64,000 nt of DNA, from assembly GCF_024723735.1 (NCBI RefSeq), contig NZ_JANQDU010000002.1:1-64000 (forward strand), written 5' to 3'. Position numbers and translations under genes: made by a program. The notes below the pieces were generated by a model. That model was not told the DNA's origin. It ran no database searches and saw only the letters and a list, made by a program, of their open reading frames with translations. How positions within the stretch are numbered: the first letter of the stretch is position 1; the number at the start of each line of letters is the position of its first letter. Positions 27,707 through 36,528 of the stretch are shown here, piece by piece. Source of the DNA: Frigidibacter sp. ROC022 (GTDB taxonomy: Bacteria; Pseudomonadota; Alphaproteobacteria; Rhodobacterales; Rhodobacteraceae).

Positions 27707-28036
27707 TGCCGCTGCCCGTTCTTGCTCTTGGTTGGCGGACATCATGGCAGCAGCGACTCGGGCAGGCAATGGGTCCAGCCCTGTCGTTTCCACTCCGCGA
27801 ACGGCAAATGGCGATCCTGCGGCGAAAATTCGGCCATTGACGCCCAGGAAGGGACGATGCAAGGTCACAACCATGGATTGAATGCAGAATCGAAACGCTT
27901 TCCGATTCTGCAAGAGCAGCTTTGCACCCGATACCTGTAGGAAACGACAGGTTGGACTAAATCCTGCCACATTTTGCCACGAAACATGATCCTCGACGGC
28001 AGGGAAAACTTGCCGTGGAACGACAGGACTGAACCG
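27707..28036. other. Divergent intergenic region with three inverted repeats
   Basis: This 330-base gap between parE and a small plus-strand ORF has no convincing gene. It contains three dyads in 135 bases: TGCAGAATCG / CGATTCTGCA (27883-27892 and 27903-27912), ACCTGT / ACAGGT (27933-27938 and 27947-27952), and ACGGCA / TGCCGT (27996-28001 and 28011-28016). AACGACAGG occurs twice (27943 and 28019). It must hold the parE promoter and probably a structured leader for the small ORF. Confidence 0.5.
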
Positions 28037-28222
28037 ATGCAAAACGACCTCTGCAACAAAGCCCGCAACCGCCGCATCTTGGCGCTGGCACGTCTGACCC
28101 GGCGTCGTCTGCGTCATGAGAATGGCGCTGCGCGCTCGCTCCCGGAAATCAAGAGCGCAGAGGTCGGCGCGTTATTCGATACAATCAGTCAGAGGCTCGA
28201 CCAGAGTCCGATCCTGGCCTGA
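28037..28222 (+). CDS. Small basic protein, paralogue of the ORF at 28732
   Basis: A 61-residue ORF starting MQNDLCNKARNRRILALARL. Support: AGGA eight bases before the ATG, an intrinsic terminator about 95 bases after the stop, and an N-terminus that aligns with the small ORF at 28732 (shared KAR, RI, spaced A and L, RR). I recognise no family. The first half is strongly basic, the second acidic, so it could be a small nucleic-acid- or protein-binding factor. Confidence 0.5.
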   Translation: MQNDLCNKARNRRILALARLTRRRLRHENGAARSLPEIKSAEVGALFDTISQRLDQSPILA

Positions 28223-28731
28223 CGGGACCAAGGCGGTCCCCCCGCCTGTACCCCCCCCGACCCCGTCAGGGCAATTGCCGCGCAACGGAACCCGACACCG
28301 GCGCGCGCATCTCGAACCCCGTCCTTCGCCCTCCGGCGGGACGGGGTTTTTTCTTGTCTGCCCCCCATGTTGCGGGCCGATTCCGCACCCCGATTCTCCC
28401 CGGAACGCGCGCCTGACACGGGCCGCTGGCAACGCCGCCGACCGGCACATTTTCCGGCCCCAGGATTGCCGCAAATGGGGCGGAAGCGGCGACCGGGAAC
28501 AACCGCAGCGGTCGCCACCGGGCAGCCAAATTCTACAACAAAACCAGAAGGATGCGGCGAATCCCCCGAGAGCCGGAAGCAAGCCGCAGGCACCGCCTCA
28601 ATTCGCAGAAGATCGCCTTTAAGTTGTTCGAAAATGGCAGGATTCGCGTCGCATTCCGGTCGCATTTCCAAGTGAAGTTGGACCCATCGACGACCAACAG
28701 TCGAGCCAGCATACTACTCGGGAGAACACCA
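28223..28731. other. Gene-poor spacer between the two small-protein genes
   Basis: A 509-base stretch in which open frames on both strands look like composition shadows. It contains one clear intrinsic terminator (28315-28355). Upstream of it, AGGCGG and CCGCCT flank a C-run (near 28230-28246). Past the terminator I see no further gene. The last 170 bases are less GC-rich and probably carry the promoter of the ORF at 28732. An unannotated small RNA is possible. Confidence 0.45.
28315..28355 (+). terminator. Intrinsic terminator
   Basis: AACCCCGTCC at 28315-28324 pairs with GGACGGGGTT at 28339-28348 across a 14-base loop and runs into TTTTTT at 28347-28352. This is the clearest rho-independent terminator in this part of the window and ends the transcript of the 61-residue ORF. 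Confidence 0.85.
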
Positions 28732-28896
28732 ATGCCGAACCTGATGTCCAAGGCCCGCCAGAACCGTATCGACGCCATCGCCATCCTGAGTGACCGCCGG
28801 TCGCCACGTTCCTCCGATGCCGACAGGTCGGCGGGCTCGACCCACGCCGCGGTCGAAACCAACCGTCGCCCGTCGCGGCCGAACATCTTCATCTGA
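28732..28896 (+). CDS. Small basic protein, paralogue of the ORF at 28037
   Basis: A 54-residue ORF opening MPNLMSKARQNRIDAIAILS followed by an Arg/Ser-rich tail. GGGAGA lies seven bases before the ATG. The first 22 residues align with those of the 61-residue ORF 700 bases upstream. The tails differ. No family recognised. Confidence 0.5.
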   Translation: MPNLMSKARQNRIDAIAILSDRRSPRSSDADRSAGSTHAAVETNRRPSRPNIFI

Positions 28897-29025
28897 GTTC
28901 ACATCAGTTCCGCCCCAGGCGGCCATGCGGCCCCTCCCCGCATGTTAGCCGCCAAAGGGCCGCGCGGCGGCGAACTTCTGAGCGCCACCGCCAAAATCTC
29001 GGGATCTGGACCGCATTCCGGCGGT

Positions 29026-29763
29026 TCAGATCCTGAGTTTCTTGAACACCGGCTCGGGGATCGTGCGGATGATCAGCATGATCCAGCGCCAGATTGACGG
29101 TGTGTAGAGGATATTCCGCTTTTTCTCGGCAGCGCGGATCAATGCGGCGGCCACCGCTTCGGGCGCGGCCGCCTTCTTGATTCCCGGCAGGCCCCAGGTC
29201 ATCGCGGTGTCGATCACGCCGGGCTTGACGGTGACGACATGCACCCCTGACCGTCCCAGCCGGTTGCGCAGGCCCGAGAGATAGGCGTGGAAGCCGGCCT
29301 TGGCCGAACCGTAGACGTAATTCGGCAGCCGTCCCCGGTCGCCCGCCACCGAGCCGACCCCGATCACGGTGCCCGTGCCCCGCTGTTCCAGGAGCGGTGC
29401 CAGCATGTGCAGGAACCGGGCCGGGCCGGTGTAGCTGTCGGTCACGGTGCCGTCGATCAGCGAAGGATCGGCGTCGATGGCCGATTGCGGCGGCATCGAA
29501 CCGACGAAGACCGCGCAGCTGATCGTCCCCTCGACCGCGGTGGCACGTTCGATGATCGGGCCGAAGCTGACCGGATCGCGGGCGTCGAAGGCGATGGCTT
29601 CGGCCAGGGGCGCGCCGCGCAGCCCGGCATCCGAGGCCAGGGCGGCAAGATCCGCCATGTCGCGGCCGGCCAGCAGCACCGAGTCGCCGCGGGCGGCCAG
29701 TTCACGGACGAAGGCCCGCGCCATGGACGACGAGGCGCCGAGAATGATCCAGGTCTGTTGCAT
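29026..29763 (-). CDS. Short-chain dehydrogenase, DprE2-like
   Basis: A 245-residue SDR with the NAD(P) motif GASSSMARAF near residues 9-18, serine 138 and the catalytic YGSAK (Y151, K155). YVYGSAKAGFHAYLSGLRNR and VHVVTVKPGVIDTAM match DprE2, the reductase that finishes epimerisation of decaprenylphosphoryl-ribose to -arabinose. The C-terminal stretch SIWRWIMLIIRTIPEPVFKK is a membrane-associated tail also seen in DprE2. It starts three bases after the DprE1-like gene. Function in this organism is inferred from the pair. Confidence 0.8.
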   Translation of the reverse strand: MQQTWIILGASSSMARAFVRELAARGDSVLLAGRDMADLAALASDAGLRGAPLAEAIAFDARDPVSFGPIIERATAVEGTISCAVFVGSMPPQSAIDADPSLIDGTVTDSYTGPARFLHMLAPLLEQRGTGTVIGVGSVAGDRGRLPNYVYGSAKAGFHAYLSGLRNRLGRSGVHVVTVKPGVIDTAMTWGLPGIKKAAAPEAVAAALIRAAEKKRNILYTPSIWRWIMLIIRTIPEPVFKKLRI

Positions 29764-29766
29764 CGC

Positions 29767-31068
29767 TCAGCTCCTCAGCTTCAGGCGGCGGGTCATGTCG
29801 GTCTGCAGATGGCCTTCGGGATCGGCCTTGGCGACCACCTTCCGCCATTCGGCCAGTTCGGGATACATGCCGGGCAGCCGGTCCGGGCGCAGCAGCGAAT
29901 CCTTGGCCAGGTAGACCCGGCCCCCGGCGGCTTCGGTCAGCCCGTGCAGCATCTCGATCAGCGGCGCGGCGCCGGGGCGGTTGGGGAAATCGACGGCCAG
30001 GGTGAAGCCCTCCATCGGGAAGGACAGCATTCCGGCCCGGCCCGGCCCCATGCGCTTGAGCACCGAGAGCGGCGAGGCGATTCCGGCCTCGGCGATCTGG
30101 CTGAGCATGCCGCGCAGCGCATCGACGCTTTCGGTCGGCACGACGCATTGGAACTGGTGGAAGCCGCGCTTGCCATAGAGCCGGTTCCAGTCGCGAATCC
30201 GGTCGAGCGGGAAGAAGAAATCGGTGATCGGCTTGACCACGGTGCGGCCCGAACGCGGCACCCGGCGCCAGTAGGCGTTGTTGAACATCCGCACGATCGG
30301 CGAGGACAGCGCCCAGCCCGGCGCGTCGAAGGGCACCTTCTTGCCGGGCTTGCGCTTCGGGACCAGGCCCGAGCCGGTCTCGCCCTCTTCCAGGATGCCG
30401 CGGCCGAGGCTGGCGCCCCTGGCGGTGGCGTCGATCCAGCCGACCGAATAGGGCGCGGTGGAGGCTTCCAGCAGGGCGACATGTTCATCCCAGTCGGCGA
30501 CCCGGCGTTCGGTGACCATCATCAGGTCGCCCTTGCAGGGCGTCAGCCGCAACGTGGCCTGGGCGATGATCCCGGTCTGGCCCAGCCCGCCCAGCGTGGC
30601 GCGGAACAGGTCCGGGTCCGTCTCGGGCGTGATCGTGCCGGCCTTGCCGTTGCGGATCAGGGTGATGGCGGCGACATGCTGGCCGAAAGAGCCGGCGCCG
30701 TGGTGGTTCTTGCCATGCACGTCATTGGCGATGGCGCCGCCGACGGTGCAGAAGCCGGTGCCGGGCATCACCGCCGGCAGCCAGCCCCTTGGCGCGAAGG
30801 CGCGGGCGATGTCGCCGAGCCGGGCGCCGGCCTCGACCGTCAATTCGCCGCTGGCGCTGTCGAATCCCAGCATCCGGTCGAGCCGCGTCATGTCGATGAC
30901 CCGGCCGCCGGTGTTCAGCATCTCGTCGCCATAGCTGCGGCGCATCCCGATGGCGGGGCCCTCGCCCGACAACCCGGCCAGCAGACCGGCGCGTTCGGGG
31001 CGCGCGGCCTCGGCCTTGCCGCGCAGGGCCCGGCCCCAGCCGGCAATCTCGATTTCATTCCAGGTCAT
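29767..31068 (-). CDS. FAD-dependent oxidase, DprE1-like
   Basis: A 433-residue FAD_binding_4 protein. IGMRRSYGDEMLNTGG and VMPGTGFCTVGGAIANDVHG bind FAD, and YLAKDSLLRPDRLPGMYPEL plus the following EWRKVVAKADPEG match the DprE1 C-terminus, including the active-site lysine of AKDS. DprE1 oxidises decaprenylphosphoryl-ribose. It overlaps the membrane protein gene upstream by ATGA and is followed at once by the DprE2-like reductase. The lipid carrier and final sugar product are unknown here. Confidence 0.85.
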   Translation of the reverse strand: MTWNEIEIAGWGRALRGKAEAARPERAGLLAGLSGEGPAIGMRRSYGDEMLNTGGRVIDMTRLDRMLGFDSASGELTVEAGARLGDIARAFAPRGWLPAVMPGTGFCTVGGAIANDVHGKNHHGAGSFGQHVAAITLIRNGKAGTITPETDPDLFRATLGGLGQTGIIAQATLRLTPCKGDLMMVTERRVADWDEHVALLEASTAPYSVGWIDATARGASLGRGILEEGETGSGLVPKRKPGKKVPFDAPGWALSSPIVRMFNNAYWRRVPRSGRTVVKPITDFFFPLDRIRDWNRLYGKRGFHQFQCVVPTESVDALRGMLSQIAEAGIASPLSVLKRMGPGRAGMLSFPMEGFTLAVDFPNRPGAAPLIEMLHGLTEAAGGRVYLAKDSLLRPDRLPGMYPELAEWRKVVAKADPEGHLQTDMTRRLKLRS

Positions 31069-32069
31069 TTCGGCATCCGTTCGGCAAGCGGGAAGGCGAT
31101 CAGCCCGATCAGCAGGGCGAACCAGAGGGTGGTGAGGCGGATCACCGCGGTGGCGGGGATCGAGATGTCGAGCGGCACGCCTTCCAGCGCCAGCAGCGCG
31201 ACCATCGCCGCCTCGGCCCCGCCGACCCCGCCCGGCGCCCCGGTGAGACCGCCGGCAAGGGTGGCGAAGGTGAAGATGGCGATGCTCTTGGCAAGCCCGA
31301 TCTCGGCCCCCATGAAGCCGAGCAGCAGGTGAAAGGCATAACCTTCGGCGGCCCAGCCGATGACGCCCAGCACCCCGGCCCCCAGCAGCACGGCGGGCGA
31401 GGTGAAGCGCCCCAGCGAGCGGGCGGCGCCACGCAGCCGGGCGAACAGCCGGGCAAAGCGGCCGGTGACGCGATAGCCGATTCCGGCGGCGCCATGCAGC
31501 AGTGTCGGGCGGGTGGCAATCCAGGCGACGGCCAGGGCCAGCACCGCGACCGGCAGGGCGCCGCTGGTGCCGCCGGTCGAAAGCGCGACGCCGCCGGCCA
31601 TCAGCACCGCCATCGCGGCCAGGTCCGACGCCCGATCGACCAGAACCAGGGGCGCGGTGCGTTCCACGGGCCAGCCGGTCTCGCGCCGCAGCCAGCGCAT
31701 CCGCACCAGCTCTCCGACCCGGCCCGGCGTCACCGACATGGCGAATCCGCCGAGGAAATGGGTGACATTGCGCAGCGCCGAGGTGGGCACGCCCAGGCGG
31801 CGGGCGAAGAGATGCCAGCGCAGCCCGCGAAAGCCGTAATTGGCCAGGCTCAGCGCCAGCAGGAGGCCGATCTGCGCCCAGGTCAGCTTGGCGATCTGGG
31901 CCAGGGTCTCTTCCCAGCCGGTGGCCGCCGCCAGCCCGGCCAGCCCGGCCAGGACCAGCGCGAAGAGCCCGGCCAGCAGCGCATAGTCGCGCCAGCGCCG
32001 CGCCGTGGGCGGCGCGGGCGTCTGGGCCACCAGCGGGCCGGAAAGGGGATCGGAACCGGTCATCGTCAT
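31065..32069 (-). CDS. Flippase-like integral membrane protein (UPF0104 / LPG-synthase TM family)
   Basis: A protein of about 334 residues with seven to eight membrane segments. The family pattern includes NYGFRGLRWHLFARRLG, FLGGFAMSVTPGRVGELVRM and GGLTGAPGGVGGAEAAMVAL. Such proteins move or anchor lipid-linked sugars. The start is uncertain: ATGs exist at 32105, 32069 and 32063 without a clear ribosome site. It overlaps the DprE1-like gene by ATGA, suggesting one lipid-linked sugar pathway. Confidence 0.8.
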   Translation of the reverse strand: MTMTGSDPLSGPLVAQTPAPPTARRWRDYALLAGLFALVLAGLAGLAAATGWEETLAQIAKLTWAQIGLLLALSLANYGFRGLRWHLFARRLGVPTSALRNVTHFLGGFAMSVTPGRVGELVRMRWLRRETGWPVERTAPLVLVDRASDLAAMAVLMAGGVALSTGGTSGALPVAVLALAVAWIATRPTLLHGAAGIGYRVTGRFARLFARLRGAARSLGRFTSPAVLLGAGVLGVIGWAAEGYAFHLLLGFMGAEIGLAKSIAIFTFATLAGGLTGAPGGVGGAEAAMVALLALEGVPLDISIPATAVIRLTTLWFALLIGLIAFPLAERMPK

Positions 32070-32154
32070 TGCTGCCGGATTAGCAACGGATTTGGGCAAA
32101 ACCATGGCCCGGTTTCGGCATCGGAGACAATCCGGAGCCCATTTCCGGGCCTGT

Positions 32155-33210
32155 TCATTGCCCCACGGCCTGCGCCCCTTCGCCGCAGACCGGGCAATCC
32201 TCGCGACGGCTCATCCGCACCACCCGGGCCTCGGCATAAAGCCCGTCCCAGATCAGCATCCGGCCCCGCATCGGCTCGCCCGCGCCGACGATCAGCTTGA
32301 CGGCTTCGAGCGCCATCATCGTGCCGATCACCCCGGGCAGCGGCCCGACGACCCCGGCCACGGCGCAGGCCGGCACCATGCCGGGCGCCGGGGCTTCGGC
32401 GAAGACGCATTCATAGCAGGGCCCGCCCCGGGCCGGATCCCAGATCGAGATCTGCCCTTCCCACTGGGTCATCGCGCCCGAGATCAGCGGCTTGCCCTGC
32501 GCCACCGCCACGCGGTTGGCGAGGTAGCGGGTGTCGAAATTGTCCGATCCGTCGAGGATCAGGTCGTAATCGGCGAAGAGATCGGCGGCGATCTCTCCGG
32601 TCAGCCGCCGCTGATAGGGGCGGACCCGGATATGCGGGTTCTGCGCCTGCATCGCCGCCGCCGCCGACTGCACCTTGGGCTGGCCGGTGGCGGCATCGGG
32701 ATGGATCACCTGCCGGTGCAGGTTGCTGACATCGACCTTGTCGTCGTCGATCACCCCGATGGTCCCGACCCCCGCCGCCGCCAGATATTGCAGCGCCGGA
32801 GCGCCCAGCCCGCCGGCGCCGATCACCAGCACCCGGGCCGATTTCAGTTTCTTCTGCCCCGGTCCGCCAAGCTCCTGCAGCAGGATATGGCGCGAATAGC
32901 GCTCCAGCTCGGCATCCGAAAAGGCCGCCGAGGGCGATGGCGCCGCCTGCCGCGCCCGGGCCTTGGCCTTCAGCCAGGCCAGCCCCTGGGCATAGAGCGC
33001 GACCAGCAGCCCGGCGACGCCGACCGCACCCCAGGCCGCCGCACCACCGCCCAGTGCCCGGGCCAGCCCGTCCCCGGACGGCAGCAGGAGCAGACCGAAG
33101 ATCGCCGCCCAGCCCAGTGCCAGCAGCCCCAGCCGCAGGCCGCGCGGCCAGCCCAGCCAGCCGCCGCCGACCCACAGCACCAGGGCGGCCAGAAGCAGCG
33201 CGAAGATCAT
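32155..33210 (-). CDS. MoeB/ThiF-type sulfur-carrier adenylyltransferase with N-terminal membrane segments
   Basis: A 351-residue protein. Residues 98-351 form the E1-like ThiF domain: [19 protein letters not shown] binds ATP, CYEC and CPVC are the zinc cysteines, and [20 protein letters not shown] is conserved. It should adenylate MoaD or ThiS for molybdopterin or thiamin synthesis. The first 80 residues carry two to three hydrophobic segments, so it is membrane-anchored. No rhodanese domain follows. It overlaps dut by ATGA. Confidence 0.88.
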   Translation of the reverse strand: MIFALLLAALVLWVGGGWLGWPRGLRLGLLALGWAAIFGLLLLPSGDGLARALGGGAAAWGAVGVAGLLVALYAQGLAWLKAKARARQAAPSPSAAFSDAELERYSRHILLQELGGPGQKKLKSARVLVIGAGGLGAPALQYLAAAGVGTIGVIDDDKVDVSNLHRQVIHPDAATGQPKVQSAAAAMQAQNPHIRVRPYQRRLTGEIAADLFADYDLILDGSDNFDTRYLANRVAVAQGKPLISGAMTQWEGQISIWDPARGGPCYECVFAEAPAPGMVPACAVAGVVGPLPGVIGTMMALEAVKLIVGAGEPMRGRMLIWDGLYAEARVVRMSRREDCPVCGEGAQAVGQ

Positions 33211-33680
33211 CCCCGGCCGGTCGAGCCGAAACCGCCCGCCCCCCGCCGGGTGTCGCTGAGCGACTCGACCAGCTCGAAACCGGCCTGCACCACGGGCGCC
33301 ACGATGGCCTGGGCGATCCGCTCTCCGTGATGGATCACCACCGGCTCGGAGCCGAGATTGACCAGCAGCACGCCCAGCGGGCCGCGATAATCGCTGTCGA
33401 TGGTTCCGGGAGAATTGGGCAGGGTCAGCCCGTGTTTCAGCGCCAGGCCCGAGCGGGGCCGGATCTGCATCTCGAACCCCTCGGGAATCTCGATGCAGAA
33501 GCCGGTCGGCACCACGACCCGCGCCATCGGCGCCAGGGTCAGCCCGGTCGCACGCTGTTCGGCGGGCAGATTGGCCCGCAGATCGGCCCCTGCCGCGCCC
33601 GGCGTCGCATAGGCGGGCAGCGCCACCTCGGGGTCGGCCCAGTCCTCGCGCAGCAGCCGGACGGTGGCCCCGGCGCTCAT
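33207..33680 (-). CDS. dut: Deoxyuridine 5'-triphosphate nucleotidohydrolase
   Basis: A 157-residue trimeric dUTPase that converts dUTP to dUMP. All five motifs are visible: [45 protein letters not shown] and the C-terminal [11 protein letters not shown] that closes the active site. It overlaps coaBC and the ThiF gene by ATGA on both sides. Confidence 0.97.
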   Translation of the reverse strand: MSAGATVRLLREDWADPEVALPAYATPGAAGADLRANLPAEQRATGLTLAPMARVVVPTGFCIEIPEGFEMQIRPRSGLALKHGLTLPNSPGTIDSDYRGPLGVLLVNLGSEPVVIHHGERIAQAIVAPVVQAGFELVESLSDTRRGAGGFGSTGRG

Positions 33681-34879
33681 GCCAGCGCCTCGGCGATCCG
33701 CGCCGCCAGGCGGCGGGCGACCATGTCCTTGTCCATCCGCGGCCAGCTCTCGGCGCCATTGGCATCGATCAGCGTCACCGCGTTCTCGCTGCCGCCCATG
33801 ATCCCGGTCTCGGGCGAGACATCATTGGCGACGATCCAGTCGCAGCCCTTGCGCTTGCGCTTGGCCTGGGCATGGGCCAGCAGGTTGTCGGTCTCGGCGG
33901 CGAAACCCACCACCAGCCGGGGCCGGCCCAACGCCATTTGCGAGACCCTGGCCAGGATGTCGGCATTCTCGGCGAAATCCAGCGACGGCAGGGCGCCCGA
34001 ACCGTCCTTCTTGATCTTGTTCCCGGCGGCATTGGCGACCCGCCAATCCGCCACCGCCGCCGCGAAGACCGCCGCATCCGCGGGCAGCGCCGCCTCGACC
34101 GCCGCCAGCATCTCGGCCGCGGTCTCGACCCGCACCAGGGTCACGCCCTCGGGCGGCGGCACGCTGGCCGGCCCGCTGATGAAGGTCACCCGCGCGCCCA
34201 GCGCCACCAGCGCCCGGCCCAACGCGCTGCCCTGGGCGCCCGAGGACCGGTTGGCGATATAGCGCACCGGGTCGATCGGCTCGTGCGTCGGGCCCGAGGT
34301 CACCAGCACATGGCGCCCGGCCAGGGGCCCATCGGCCAGCGCCGCTTCGACCGCGCCGGCGATCGCCACCGGTTCGGCCATCCGGCCCGGCCCGTATTCG
34401 CCGCAGGCCATGTCGCCATTGTCGGGGCCGACCGTCTCGACCCCGTCGGCGGCCAGCCGGGCCAGATTGCGCTGCGTCGCCGGATGCTGCCACATCCGCA
34501 CATTCATCGCCGGGGCGATCAGCACCCGGGTGTCGGTGGCCAGCAGCAGGGTCGAGGCCAGGTCGCCGGCCAGCCCGTTGGCCATCTTCGCCATCAGGTC
34601 GGCGGTCGCCGGCGCCACCACGATCAGGTCGGCGGACCGGGACAGCTGGATATGGCCCATCTCGGCCTCGTCGGTCAGGTCGAAGAGATCGCGATAGGCC
34701 TTCTCCCCGGCCAGGGCCGAGGCCGAGAGCGGGGTGACGAACTGCTCGGCCGCCCGGGTCAGCACCGGCACCACCGTGGCGCCGCGCCGCTTCAGCTCGC
34801 GGATCAGCTCCAGCGCCTTGTAGGCCGCGATGCCGCCGCCGATGATCAGAAGAATCCGTTTGCCCGCCAGCATTTCCAT
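33677..34879 (-). CDS. coaBC: Bifunctional phosphopantothenoylcysteine decarboxylase/synthase
   Basis: A 400-residue enzyme of coenzyme A synthesis. The CoaC part has [16 protein letters not shown], the catalytic histidine 76 in [15 protein letters not shown] and the cysteine loop [10 protein letters not shown]. The CoaB part has [20 protein letters not shown] and AVADWRV with the KIKK motif. Two ATGs two codons apart could start it. The gene is coupled to dut, a common alphaproteobacterial order. Confidence 0.96.
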   Translation of the reverse strand: MEMLAGKRILLIIGGGIAAYKALELIRELKRRGATVVPVLTRAAEQFVTPLSASALAGEKAYRDLFDLTDEAEMGHIQLSRSADLIVVAPATADLMAKMANGLAGDLASTLLLATDTRVLIAPAMNVRMWQHPATQRNLARLAADGVETVGPDNGDMACGEYGPGRMAEPVAIAGAVEAALADGPLAGRHVLVTSGPTHEPIDPVRYIANRSSGAQGSALGRALVALGARVTFISGPASVPPPEGVTLVRVETAAEMLAAVEAALPADAAVFAAAVADWRVANAAGNKIKKDGSGALPSLDFAENADILARVSQMALGRPRLVVGFAAETDNLLAHAQAKRKRKGCDWIVANDVSPETGIMGGSENAVTLIDANGAESWPRMDKDMVARRLAARIAEALA

Positions 34880-34953
34880 TTCCCCGAAGCCTGTCCCTGT
34901 CTAGGCCCGCCGGGGCGCGAACTCAACAAGCGCCGGCAAGGCCCGGCCCGGCC

Positions 34954-34974
34954 GCTTTACCTTGGAAATATCCC
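34954..34974 (-). repeat. Terminator-linked repeat, copy 1
   Basis: On the minus strand this reads GGGATATTTCCAAGGTAAAG plus C. It follows the rpoH stop and the hairpin at 34986-35010. The same 21 bases recur exactly at 51380-51400, and a near copy lies at 39103-39123. Confidence 0.75.
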
Positions 34975-34985
34975 CGGGGAGAGCG

Positions 34986-35010
34986 CGAGAGGGGCAGGCA
35001 GCCCCTCTCG
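34986..35010 (-). terminator. Hairpin downstream of the rpoH-type sigma gene
   Basis: CGAGAGGGGC and GCCCCTCTCG form a perfect 10-bp stem around AGGCA, 24 bases past the sigma-factor stop. On the minus strand it leads into repeat copy 1 (GGGATATTT), which gives the only A/T run. Confidence 0.65.
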
Positions 35011-35033
35011 TTCCGCGCCCGCATCGGCGCCGG

Positions 35034-35912
35034 TCAGCCGAGCAGCGCCGCGACCTCGCCGCTCTCGCTCTCCAGCCAGCGCCGCATCTTGCCGTAGGCG
35101 CCGGCTTCCAGCTGCCGCACCCGTTCCTTCGACAGGCCCAGTTCGTCGCCCAGGCTTTCCAGCGTCCGCACCTCCTCGGTCAGCTTGCGGCTTTCCACGA
35201 TCAGCCGCTCGCGCGGGGACAGCCCGGCCAGCGCCGCGTCGATCCAGCGCCTCAGCCGGGCCCGGTCGATTGTCTCGGCCACCCGTTCGGCGGCCTGCGG
35301 CGCCTCGTCCTCGATCGTCTCGACCCAGGTCCGGCCCTCCTCGCCCGGCGCCTGTGTCGCGTCGAGCGAGACATCCGAGCCCGACAGCCGGCCCTGCATC
35401 ATCTCGACATCGGCCAGCGGCACGCCGATCTGACCGGCGATCCGCTGCCGCAGCTGGTGCCCGTCGAGCGGCGCCGCCGCGGAATCGCGCTCGATCCGGG
35501 CCTGGACCCGCTTGAGGTTGAAGAACAGCGCCTTCTGGCTGCTGGTCGAGCCGGTCCGGACCATCGACCAGTTGCGCATCACGTAGTCCTGCACCGAGGC
35601 CCTGATCCACCAGACCGCATAGGTCGAGAACCGCACGCCGCGATCCGGGTCGAACTTGTCGGCCGCCTTCATCAGGCCGAGGCTGGCCTCCTGGATCAGC
35701 TCGTTCATCGGCGCACCGTAGCGACGGAATTTCGACGCCATCGAGATCGCCAGCCGCATATAGGCGGTGATCAGGCGGTGCAGGGCGGCCTCGTCGCGCC
35801 GGTCGCGCCAGGCATGGGCCAGGGCCTGTTCGGTCTCGGCGTCCAGCATTTCGGCCCGCATCGCGCTGCGGGTGAATCTCCGGTCCTGATCCGCACCTGC
35901 CGCCATCGCCAT
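35034..35912 (-). CDS. rpoH: RNA polymerase sigma factor of the RpoH (sigma-32) family
   Basis: A 292-residue sigma factor without region 1.1. Region 2 shows ELIQEASLGLMKAADKFDPD and FSTYAVWWIRASVQDYVMRN; the RpoH box QKALFFNLK is at about residues 126-134; region 4 ends with LGLSKERVRQLEAGAYGKM. GGGAGAGG sits five bases before the ATG at 35912. The gene is divergent from cobU. Rhodobacter has two RpoH proteins; the neighbourhood suggests RpoHII, the singlet-oxygen-responsive one, but that is inference. Confidence 0.92.
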   Translation of the reverse strand: MAMAAGADQDRRFTRSAMRAEMLDAETEQALAHAWRDRRDEAALHRLITAYMRLAISMASKFRRYGAPMNELIQEASLGLMKAADKFDPDRGVRFSTYAVWWIRASVQDYVMRNWSMVRTGSTSSQKALFFNLKRVQARIERDSAAAPLDGHQLRQRIAGQIGVPLADVEMMQGRLSGSDVSLDATQAPGEEGRTWVETIEDEAPQAAERVAETIDRARLRRWIDAALAGLSPRERLIVESRKLTEEVRTLESLGDELGLSKERVRQLEAGAYGKMRRWLESESGEVAALLG

Positions 35913-36003
35913 TGCGCCTCTCCCTTTCGGCCCGCCGGGGTTTCGCGCCCGGATGCTCTGGGTTACGCAGGACCAACGCATCCGGATCACCTCGGGTTTC
36001 ACC

Positions 36004-36528
36004 ATGACGCTGAAAAATCTCTCGCTCGTGCTGGGAGGCGCTTCCTCGGGCAAGTCGGGATTTGCCGAGACGCTGGTGACGGGCAGCGGCCGGGCGCGGG
36101 TCTATATCGCCACGGCGCAGGCGCATGACGCCGAGATGCAGGCCAGGATCACCGCGCATCGGCAGGCGCGCGGGCCGGACTGGCGCACCGTCGAGGCGCC
36201 GCTGGAGCCGGGCGCGGCGCTGGCGACGGTCGCGGAGGACGAGATCGCGCTGCTCGACTGCGCGACGCTGTGGTTGTCGAACCTGATGCTGGCCGGGGCC
36301 GACCTGGCCGAGGCGGAACGGGAGCTGATGCAGGCGCTGGACGACTGCCCGGCGCCGGTGGTCGTGGTCTCGAACGAGGTCGGCGGCGGCGTGGTTCCGG
36401 ACAACGCCCTGGCGCGGCGGTTCCGCGCCGCCCAGGGCGGGCTGAACCAGAGACTGGCGGCACGGGCCGATCTGGCGGTGCTGGTGGTGGCCGGGCTGCC
36501 GCTGGTGCTGAAGGGGGCGCTGCCGTGA
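36004..36528 (+). CDS. cobU: Adenosylcobinamide kinase / guanylyltransferase
   Basis: A 174-residue enzyme of the cobalamin nucleotide-loop pathway. The P-loop LGGASSGKSGFAE is at residues 10-22, the guanylylation region is IATAQAHDAEMQARITAHRQ, and VVSNEVGGGVVPDNALARRF is diagnostic for CobU/CobP. It phosphorylates adenosylcobinamide and adds GMP. Its TGA overlaps the GTG of the next gene. Confidence 0.96.
   Translation: MTLKNLSLVLGGASSGKSGFAETLVTGSGRARVYIATAQAHDAEMQARITAHRQARGPDWRTVEAPLEPGAALATVAEDEIALLDCATLWLSNLMLAGADLAEAERELMQALDDCPAPVVVVSNEVGGGVVPDNALARRFRAAQGGLNQRLAARADLAVLVVAGLPLVLKGALP

Noticed and set aside
28172-28892. Minus-strand ORFs across the small-protein region (28172-28582 and 28533-28892)
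   Set aside because: They run through a clear plus-strand terminator and the small ORFs, lack ribosome sites and show no family pattern.
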